Source: Flavobacteriales bacterium UBA5692
GTDB lineage: Bacteria; Bacteroidota; Bacteroidia; Flavobacteriales_D; Sanyastnellaceae
DNA length: 37,771 nucleotides
Assembly (NCBI GenBank): GCA_002420235.1
Contig: DIHQ01000021.1
Location: forward strand, 8,580 to 46,350
Direction: 5' to 3'
The notes beneath the pieces were generated by a model. That model was not told the origin of the DNA, made no database searches, and saw nothing but the letters and a program-made list of their open reading frames with translations. The translations under genes and the position numbers were made by a program. Of the stretch, positions 8,708 through 18,500 are shown in pieces. Within the stretch, counting starts at the first letter, position 1. Each line of letters begins with the position of its first letter.

Positions 8708-9103
8708 TCAGCTCCGGATTGGAAGTGGCCGAAAAAGTTTCTCAGTGGGTGCCTCTATTACCATGGCCCTCGCTTCATCCGGGACGTCTACGAAAACATC
8801 AATTGATTCGGTGACACCCTCGGATTGATAGACCGGCGTTCCTAAAATACCTTGTTCGGATTCGAAAGAAATTACCAGCCTACCAGACATTCCGCGAGGA
8901 AGGTCAACGTGAATGTGTAACGTATCATTCTTTGCCCAATCGAACGTCACCTCATTGATGGACTGACCGGTTGCTAAATCCACACCTTTTCTCATTTGGT
9001 GAGCCATTCGTTTCACGATAATGTATCCCGAAACAAGGGCTAGGGTTACCAACAAGGCAGCTACTCCGGTCTCTACAATTCCAAGAAATCCCTCGCTGCT
9101 CAT
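8708..9103 (-). CDS. Small single-pass membrane protein of unknown function
   Basis: A 131-residue protein from the ATG at 9103. An upstream in-frame start at 9163 would overlap the DUF493 gene by 50 bp and delay the membrane helix, so it is less likely. Residues 5-28 (LGIVETGVAALLVTLALVSG) form one transmembrane helix; the following KRMAHQMRKG is basic, so the remaining ~100 residues are probably cytoplasmic by the positive-inside rule. The soluble part is beta-rich and acidic (SESIDVFVDVPDEA-like strands) with no motif I recognise. It follows the DUF493 gene by 10 bp on the same strand and is probably co-transcribed with it. It ends tail-to-tail with argS. Confidence 0.65.
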   Translation of the reverse strand: MSSEGFLGIVETGVAALLVTLALVSGYIIVKRMAHQMRKGVDLATGQSINEVTFDWAKNDTLHIHVDLPRGMSGRLVISFESEQGILGTPVYQSEGVTESIDVFVDVPDEARAMVIEAPTEKLFRPLPIRS

Positions 9104-9113
9104 CAGGATGAAA

Positions 9114-9410
9114 TTACATCGAAATAATTCCTCGAATCTTGGATGCAGACTCGTACCTATCAAATACTTGTTCTGCTGAATTCACCCGCTCTGTAATGGT
9201 AAAAGCATGGAACCGTCCGTTCCTCGAAGCTCGTGTGCTGAACCTTGCCGTATCCGAAAAAATCTCTTTTAAAGTAGCCTCTCCTTCTTTATCTGAAGAC
9301 ACAATGAACTTGAAGGTGAAATCGCAAGGCCAGACGTGAGTCTCATCCAATTGCTTACGTAAACGCTCGCGTTTGATCTCTTCGGTTTCATTTTGGCTCA
9401 TTCCCAACAT
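9114..9410 (-). CDS. DUF493 (YbeD-like) family protein
   Basis: A 98-residue cytoplasmic protein of the DUF493 family (PF04359), a small ACT-like alpha/beta fold found widely in bacteria; E. coli YbeD is the best-known member and its role is not settled. The family pattern is clear: WPCDFTFKFIVSSDKE, then FSDTARFSTRASRNGRFHAFTI, and the closing IRGIISM. ATG codons at 9410 and 9401 are both possible; the shorter form, MSQNETEE, is equally compatible with the family. An exact TAnnTTTG element lies 13 bases upstream of the first. The small membrane protein gene follows 10 bp downstream. Confidence 0.82.
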   Translation of the reverse strand: MLGMSQNETEEIKRERLRKQLDETHVWPCDFTFKFIVSSDKEGEATLKEIFSDTARFSTRASRNGRFHAFTITERVNSAEQVFDRYESASKIRGIISM

Positions 9411-9423
9411 AAACTTATTGCAT

Positions 9424-9431
9424 CAAAAATA
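9424..9431 (-). promoter_or_regulatory. -7 element for the DUF493 gene
   Basis: Read on the minus strand, this is TATTTTTG, an exact TAnnTTTG match, 13 bases before the ATG at 9410. The rest of the 157-base gap (9411-9567) between this gene and the giant gene shows no convincing terminator hairpin and no other feature I can support. Confidence 0.45.
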
Positions 9432-9567
9432 CACAAGTAGGTAACTGAATCTCCTCTTTTGGCTTAATTCTGAAACGACAAGAAGGGACCACATCGGAAT
9501 GCAGCCCCCTCCCTAGGAATCGGTCTTGCCAGACTCGAATTCGCTATTTAGTCGTTTTAGGCAAAGA

Positions 9568-12500
9568 TTACTCCTCGCAGACCTGTCCGTAGTATTGGAA
9601 GAACTCCAATAAGTCACCAACATTCACTAATCCGTCGTCATTGATATCACCGGGACAAGGATCAGGGTAATCGCAACCACCTGGGTAGTTCGCATTCGGG
9701 TCGTAGTCGTATCCTTCTGGATCCATGCAACCTACAGTCACACACGAACCATCATCGATACTCGCAATCGGATTATAGTTGGCTGAGGTCATATCTGTAC
9801 ACCCTGTGTATTCACATGAACCATCATCAATTATGGCCTCTGGATCGTAATTCTCCGCGTCCATGTAAGTACAACCCGTAGCATAAACAGCGGTAATATT
9901 CTGTTCAATTGTTGTTGAGTTTCCGCACGCATCCGTGAAGATCATGGTACGATGTAGTTCGTATCCCGTTAAGCTATTGCCGAGCCAAACGTCCGATGTA
10001 GAGTACGTCCAGTCGCTGCATGCATCAAAGACTTCAACGCCTTCAAGATCGTCTAATTCGCTTGTTGCAATATTGCTAATTACTACATTAGGTTCGAACG
10101 AGACAACAGGAGGAGTCGTGTCTTCCAACGTAATTGTTTGTGTCGCTGAATTCGTGTTTCCGCAACCATCTGTGACCGTCCAAGTACGGGTAACAACGTT
10201 ATCAGATAAGCATGATGCTTCACCAGAACCGCAGCTATTGACGTCCTCTCCATTCAACTCGAGCTCTGTGAATTCAATATCACCGCTGGTGAATTGGAAT
10301 TTTACGGCACGAGCAAATGATACACCGGCAACCGTCTTGGTATTCATTCCAAGGCTTAAAGGTTCGGATGGTCCGAAGAACCAATTCCCATTCGCCGTTG
10401 TTTTTGCCACACGGAAGTTCGCTCCTCCCTCAGGCAATGAGCTCACGTCAATGGACATCGTCTGCGCTTCGTTGCTATTGGGGTCATCCGGAGTGGTTGC
10501 CACCAACACAAACTGCCAAGTTTCATTCGGTCCGTTTTCAAAGACATCACATGAGCCAATGACTCCTGGTTCTATCCCACCGGTACTTACCTCGTCCGAG
10601 TAGGACACAACGACCTCAGCGCTGCAAGCATCATTTATATCCTCAACATCACCCGTGATGGTTAGGTCATTTATATCGCTATCACATTCTACAGTCACGT
10701 CCGAAGGAACCTCGAATGTTGGAGCTGTAGTATCCTGGACATCGATAGTTTGAATGTGCTCTGTTGAATTGCCTGTGCAGTCGTTCACTGTCCACGTCCG
10801 CGTGATAGTGTAGGCCTCAGGGCATGACCCTTCCGCAATGGACTCAGCGAATACAACCTCAACGTCTCCATCGCAATTATCAGCAGCAAGAAGTACACTT
10901 GGCGCGGGAACTGCATCACATTCGACCGTTTCATCTGCAGGCAATTCTCCTAGTAACAAGAAAGCAGGTGCCTCCGTGTCAGCCACTACAATAGTGAATT
11001 GGTGATCTGTGCTGTTACCGCACTCATCCGTAGCCGTTAAGGTTACCAGATGCTCATAGTTCCCACATTCATCTTCGCTTATAACATCACGACTTTCTGT
11101 GATTTCAACAGCGCTACAATTGTCTGCCGCTGCCAAAGAATATGGCTGCTCAGCACATTGGCTAGTTTGATCTTCGGGTGCTTCCGTGAATACGGGAGCT
11201 TCATCATCGTACACAGAAATTGACTGAACTGCCGTGGACACATTTCCACACCCATCCGTAAACGTGTAGGTTCGTGTCACTTCATAGCATCCCGCTGATC
11301 CTGTGCCGTTGTTTGATGTCTCCTCCCACATCACTGTAATTGCTGCACTACAATTGTCACTAAATTCAACTGATCCATATTCCATTGCACCATCGTAATC
11401 AGAGCAGGAAACCTCTGCATCCTCGACGGTGCCTGTCGGAGCTTGGTCATCAGCGAAAGTTATTACTTGCGTCGCAAATGCCGTATTACCGCATGCATCA
11501 GTGGCTGTGAAGGTCCGTACAATTTCATTCAATCCAGTGCACGTCATTTCGCCTTCAGTGTCAATGAATGTAACCGTGACTGCTGAACAAGCGTCGGCAG
11601 CAGTTGCATCGACAAAAGGCACATCACTTCCACACGCCAGCGTCAATCCTTCAGGCACGCTTGTGAAATATGGTGCATTCTCATCAATAAACGTTATGAC
11701 TTGATCCTTCGACGTGGTGTTACCACAAGCATCTGTTGCGCTCCATGAGCGAACGATGATATCATTCGCAAAGCAAGCGTTCGCTGATGTTTCAAAGGCA
11801 TCGCTATATGTCACCTCCAACTCGTTGCTGCACGCATCTGCTGCATCGATTACATCTCCCGTCAAGGTCAGATCCATAGCATCGTCAGTGCAGGCGATGG
11901 TCACATCGGCAGGTGCCGTGAATTCAGGACCTGTCGTGTCAATAACATTTACTGTTTGGGAAACAGACACCGTGTTGCCAAGGTTATCGATTGCCGTCCA
12001 CGTTCGTGTGATGGTCCAAGAGCCTTCGCAGTCGCCTGCTTCTACTTCGTCTGAATAAGATATATCCAAGTTGTCGTCACAGTTATCGCTGAACTGTGGG
12101 GCACGAATATCCGTCGCGGCCAACTCACAAGTGGTTGCGTAAACCTCTTCCATGGCAACCACCTCGGGTGAGAAGTTGTCGTACAAACAAGTGGCCTCAC
12201 ACGATTCATCTTCAGCCGCATAGTAACATGAACCGTCGTCTTCTAAGTTCTCTTCACTGTAGTTGCAAGCCATTGGGTCCGTGCATCCGCACAGGTCACT
12301 TCCGAATGAAAGTGTTAGGTACAAAGTATTACCCGCTGAAAGACCTTCCGGGAAAATCTGCACGTAAAACTGGCCGTGAATAGTTCCTGGTGTAGTCAGC
12401 TGTGCAACCATTACACGGTGGTCGTCACCTGCCATGCCGTATTGTCCCATGACGTCTGCATTCATGTACCACCCGCTTCCAACTGCATCATCGATTACAA

Positions 12501-15500
12501 TATCACCTCCGTTTTCGAAGGCAGCCACCCAAGCTGGGTCATTACCATCAGGCGTTGGTGGGAAGCTCATGGCTTCTGCAGGTGTTCCTGCTCCTAACGT
12601 GATAAAGGAGTCATATTGTAAATCTGGGAAGAATGCTAGCAACTCGGACGGTGAAGGCAGTGCCGAACCGTTCACGTTTTGATAAATCTCGCTTGAAGAA
12701 GCCAAAACAATGGGGTTCATCGCATTGCCAAGAATTGCGTTGACAACATCAGTCGAACTCGGCGTAGTAACGAACACTTGATAAGTTGTTGAACCATCTA
12801 GGCTGCTGGCCATTGTCTCGACTTCAACGCCATATCCTTCGGCGCTGCTCACTACATTGGCGCAGCTGCAGAAATCGCAGAAGTCAACCGATGGGTAGGG
12901 ATATTCAACGCTCTCATCATAATTGCACGCTTCAGGATGGTCACATCCTTGCAAAACGTCACAGATTAAGTCGCCATTAACATCCAAACAGTCGCCATCG
13001 CAATCAAATCCTTCCTCCGGGTATTCACAAGAGCCATCGTTGAAGTTGGGATCTGGGTTCACATTAGGGTTGAAATTACATGCACTCGCATCGTTACAAC
13101 CAACGCAGAATGGTGATACCTGACACATGGATTCATCATGCTCTGTCGCATTTGGATCGTACAGGCAGTTGCCTTCAGTCGTACAACCCAAAATTTCCAA
13201 TTCATCGCATACGCCGTCTCCGTCCGCATCATTGAGGCAGTTTCCTTCGCAATCATACGCATCCTCTGGGTAATCGCAGCCATTGTTATAAACAGCATCC
13301 TCGTCATAATTGCATGCACTTTCATCCGTGCAACCACATGGGTTTGAAAGGAATCCAAGTGTTAGGTAAGTATCTTGAGAAGAGTCACCGTTCGGGAAAA
13401 TTTGAGCATACAATTGCCCCTCAACTTGCCCAGAAGTTGTCAGCTGTGCAACAAGAACGCGCTGATCATCACCTGCAACACCATTACTCGCATTACTCAA
13501 AGTGAACCACGAACCCCCGAAGAAACTGTCAATGACCAAGTTCTCACCAGCTTCGAATTCACTCATCCAATTGTCATCAGGCGCTTCCACAAATGTGATT
13601 GCACTTTCCTGACCTTGAGGAGCCTCGTCAATACCAATGGTCAACCAGCTATCGTATTCGAGGCTCGGTACTACGGAGTAGAAAAGTGTATTTATCGCAT
13701 CGGGTGAGATTGCACCAAATTCACTTTGGAAAAATTCCGTGGTAGTGGTAAGTGATGTGGCGACTTGTACATCGCCCGAGATTGAGCTTACAAAATCAGT
13801 TGGACTCGCCGTAGTAACGTAAACACGATAGGTACTCATGTCAGCATCCAATCCATCAATTGATCCATCATGGGTGGCTACCAATTCTAATTCCAGTCCA
13901 AAACCATCTTGACCTCCAGTTCCACAAGAACAGTAATCACAGCTGCCATCATCGTACGTGGCTCCCTCATCAAAATTACACGCAACAGAATCCATACAGC
14001 CCAAAACCTCATTAACAGTGATGATTTGATCTGCTGAAACGCTGTTGCCACAAGCATCTGTTGCGGTCCATGTCCGGGTAATTACGGTAACTTCAACGTT
14101 GCTATTGTCTTGGCTATCATCAAATTCGATGGTCACCTCGTTGCAATCATCCTCAGCTGTAGGCTCAATAATCTCCATGGCGTCCCCAGCCGTATATGTC
14201 ACATCTTCCGGGAAGAAAGTAAAGACAGGTGCTTCATTGTCCGTGACCATAATTGTTTGAGTGAATGCGGTTGAATTTCCACAATCATCTGCCGCTGTCC
14301 AAGTACGGAAAATAGTATATGAAGTGCCACAGGAACCTGGCTGGATATCGTCCACCGGATCTGCAATTATTACACTTCCGCAATCTGTTGCTTCTACAGA
14401 TTCCATTGGGATATCGTCATTGCAGGACAATTCAATGTTCGCAGGTGTAGAAGTGAATTCTGGACCTTGAGTGTCAACGATAGTAAAGTGCTGAACGGCT
14501 GTATCAGAGTTATTACATCCGTCAGTAACAGTCCACGTACGCGTGATATTCGCAGTCGACAAGCATGATGAATTGTCCAAAACAGTGAAGTCAGCCTCGT
14601 CATCCTCAGTGTACGTGGCAGTTCCACTCCAAGTTAAGACCATGCTGTTTGAACCCGTCGAAACGGATACTTCTGAACCCAAAGCGATTCCATTGGCATT
14701 AACAATTACATCTGCTAGGTTAGATACAGACATATTGGAAATGGTCACTATGGCATAATCATACTCGTATGGGAACCCATCAGTACCATCCACATAAGCA
14801 TTGATGGAGGCGCCAGAGATGTCGATGGCAACCGCGCCACGGTGTGAAGACGGATTTGATGATAAATCGCTATAATCAATTTCAGGACCGTCTCCAACGG
14901 TAACTCCTTGGGCCTCGAGGATTAAGGATTGACCAAAAGGTCCTCCGAAGTCTTTACCCATTTCAACGTGGAAATCAGCTGTAATTCCGGTCAAATCTGC
15001 GCTTCCACCCATTTCAACGTCAGCATATTCGAATGTCAAGTCATCAGAAGCGCAATTATCAAATGAGTTCACAGGATACTCAGCAATGCCGGCACCCGGG
15101 GTTAAATCATCGGTACATTCAACTGTAAGATCTTCTTGAACAACGGCGACAGGCGGTTCGTTATCCTCCAAACTCACTACCTGTACTGCGGTCGCTGTGT
15201 TGCCCCAGGCGTCTGTTGCTGTCCAGGTTCGTGTTAAAGTGTATCCACAGGTAGCTGGCTCAAAAGACTCCTCGAGCGTCAAATCAACTTCAGCGATGCA
15301 GCCCTCATCCACGGCCACTGCCATTTCAGTTGGATGGGCATCTGAGCAACTCTGGGTAATATCTTCAGGCACATAAGTGAAAATCGGAGCATCTGTATCG
15401 TCACTCGCATAACCGAAGGGTAAGAATATTTGGATGGGATTCTGCTGGTCACCTTCTGGGAACATTTGAACAAAGAGTTGACCACTTAAGATACCATTGG

Positions 15501-18500
15501 TTGTAAACTGACCGACCAATACTTTTTTGTCATCACCAGCCAAGCCATTTGAATACACGCCAGCATTCTCGTCCCAAGTAACGAACCACCCATCGCCAAA
15601 CTCGCCGTCGAGCTCAATATCATTTCCTGATTGGAATTCACCCTGCCAATTCGTCAGCGATGGAACCACTTCAACAGATGACTCTGTCGGGCCGTAAGTC
15701 CCACTCTCAATTCCGATTGTAATCCAACTGTCGTATGCAGTCTCTGGAAAAACTGAGAAAAAGTTCGGATTGATTCCGTTTGCTGTCACTCCAGATACAA
15801 GCTCAGATTGATAGAAAGGTAAAGTACTTCTGATGTATGTAGGATTCAATATGCCTCCTGTTACAGCTGACAAAACATCACTCGCATTTGACGTTTCGAT
15901 GTACATGCGCTGAATCGTACCTTCAGGCGATTCTCCAACTGTTTCGATGAGGACATTGTACCCTTCAACAGAAGCACCTGTTGCGCAGCAGTAATCGCAT
16001 GAACCATCTTCTTCGGTTACGGATTCATCGTAATTACAGGCAGATTCATCAGTACAGCCAAAAGTTTCTAGTTCATCACACGTTCCGTCTCCATCAGTAT
16101 CATTTAAACAAATCCCGTCACAGTCGTATACAGCGCTTTCCAATGGACCACCACATTCGTTGACATCAACTCCATTCAGATTTAACTCATTAAATCCTAT
16201 CGCACCAGAACTAAATTGGAACTTTACGGAGCGCGAAAAACTCACTGCTCCGACTGTCTTCGAATTCATTCCAATGGCTAATGGCTCTGCTGGTCCAAAA
16301 AACCAGTTTCCGTTTGCCGTTGTTTTTGCAACTCTCCAAAATACCTCAGCAGTCGTATTCAGGGCGGTTATGTTGATTTCAAGGGTTTGCGATTGATTGC
16401 TGTTCGGGTCATCAGCCGTCGTAGCAGTGAAGACATACGGCCAGTTGGCATTATTGCCTTGTGTGAAATTACTACATGTTGATATTTCAGCCTCAGAAGA
16501 TGTACAATCATCTAGATTTTCACCATTCAGCGCCAGGGAGTCAAATTCTCCCTCACCATTTGAAAATTGAAACTTCACCGACCGCGAAAAGCTTACAGCA
16601 CCAACTGTTTTGGTATTCATCCCTAAGGTCAGTGGCTCAGCAGGTCCGAAGAACCAATTGCCATTAGCAGTTGTTTTCGCAACGCGGTAAGTAGCACCTG
16701 ACCCGGGAAGTGAAATAACATTCAGTTCAAGCGTTTGAGCCAAATTGCTATTTGGATCATCCGGGGTTGTTGCGGTCAGCACGTATTGCCAATTGGCATT
16801 TGGTCCGTCGGCAAACAGGCTGCATTCTGCAATAGTCGAAGTCGGAACGTCACCTAAGACGAAAATCTCTGGATAACTGCATGTTCCATTGTCATCGGTT
16901 GCAGATGGGTCGTAATTACATGCTTGTGGATCAGTGCAACCCCCATCTTCAAATTCATCGCAAATCCCATCACCATCAGCGTCGTTTAGACAGTTTCCAT
17001 CGCAATCATATCCATCGTCAGGAAATAAGCAAGTAATTAAATCGGTAGGCGCTGCGACATAATTGCAGGCATTGGGATTTAAACAACCTGGTATTTCGTT
17101 TTCGTCGCACACATAGTCTCCATCGGCATCATTAAGACAATTTCCCTCGCAGTCAAGGTTCTCTCCCCAATACGCAGGACCGTCCTGGCAGGATCCGTCA
17201 TCCCAAATTGCTTCTGGATCGAAATTACATGCCGACTCATCAGTGCAAGCGCAAAGAGGAGAAGTCCATGACATGTAAATCTCCTCTGCTAATCCTTGGT
17301 CACCGTCGGGAAAAACTTGCACATACAAATCACCGCTTAGGTAACCATCAGTTGTAAATTGCCCGATTAATACGCGGTTATCCACTCCAGCAATGCCATT
17401 GGTGGCGCCGGGTGACAAGAACCAAGCACCTCCAGAACTACTCGAAATGGAAATATCATTACCCGCTTCAAATTCTTGATCCCAAGCCTCACCGGGGGTT
17501 ATGGCCAAAGAGGCATTTGCCTCACCAGCACCTGCACTCGCCATTTGATCGATTCCAATGGTTACAAAAGAATCGTAAACGCCGTCAGCAAAATCAGGAA
17601 GCAACCCATAATCTGGGAGCCAAGTTGCAGGTGTTGCACCTCCACCAGGTCCGAGATATTGATAAAAATCTGTTGTTGTTGAGATATTCAGCGGATATTC
17701 AGAATAACCTGAAACGGCAGAAAGAACATCTGTCGGATTCGCCATTGTAATGTACAGTCGGTAAGTCCGTAATCCTGTAATTCCACCGACAGCGTGTAAC
17801 TCAACTTCTACGCCATAGTCAGGGTTGCTCGACACCACTGAATCACAGCAGTAATCACATGTTCCGTCGTCTTCATTGGCCATTACATTGTAGTTACAAG
17901 CAGCGGAATCCGTGCAACCTAGGAAGATGCAAGAACCGTCCTCCAACGTGGCTCCTGGCTGGTAATTCGCGGCAGAATCATCAGTGCACCCACACACCTC
18001 GGAGGAGAACGAGAATTGGTGGCTTTCAGGTGCTGTTGCACCGGCAGGAATTAACTCGACAAATAAACTTCCATTGAGCTCGCCATCTGTGGTCAGTTGA
18101 GCCAACAAAATTCGCATATCTTCTCCGGAATAACCATTGGTAGCGCCCGATGGAACAGACCAACCATCCCCTGCCATGGCATTAGAACCGTCGATTATCA
18201 AATCGCCGCCAGCCATGAAAGAATCACTCCAATCAACCTCAGTAGCGCTTACACCTGTTACGACGATGGACGACTCCCCACCAACTGCTTCTGATTCCAA
18301 TCCGATGGTGACATGGCTGTCAAATTCAAGAGCGGGAAAAAAGGAGAACAACCCGGGGTTGATGTCATTGACCGTAAGCCCGCCAAACGTATTCATGTAA
18401 AAAGAAGTCGACGAGGTCAAAGAGACAGTCCCGTTCGCGCCATCGGCGTAAACGGCTGAAACAAAGTCCATTTCGGAAGTCGTTTCGAGATAGACCCGGT

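Noticed and set aside
9568..9900. Canonical T9SS type A or B C-terminal sorting domain at the end of the giant protein
   Set aside because: The end is GCTD repeats plus a dockerin-like loop; I see none of the usual terminal beta-sandwich pattern ending in a K-[VL]-x-K-type strand.
9935..10603. A 222-codon open frame on the plus strand opposite the giant gene, with many other 60-114 codon frames on that strand up to 18400
   Set aside because: All lie antisense to one intact 3,000-codon gene with a signal peptide and repeating domains; their translations show no domain, signal or conserved motif and follow from the repeated codon patterns of the real gene.
12180..18000. Regularly recurring short similar sequences that could suggest a CRISPR or other DNA repeat array
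   Set aside because: The similarity is at protein level (GCTDxxACNY-type repeats in one frame), spacing is irregular, and the DNA copies differ at synonymous positions.
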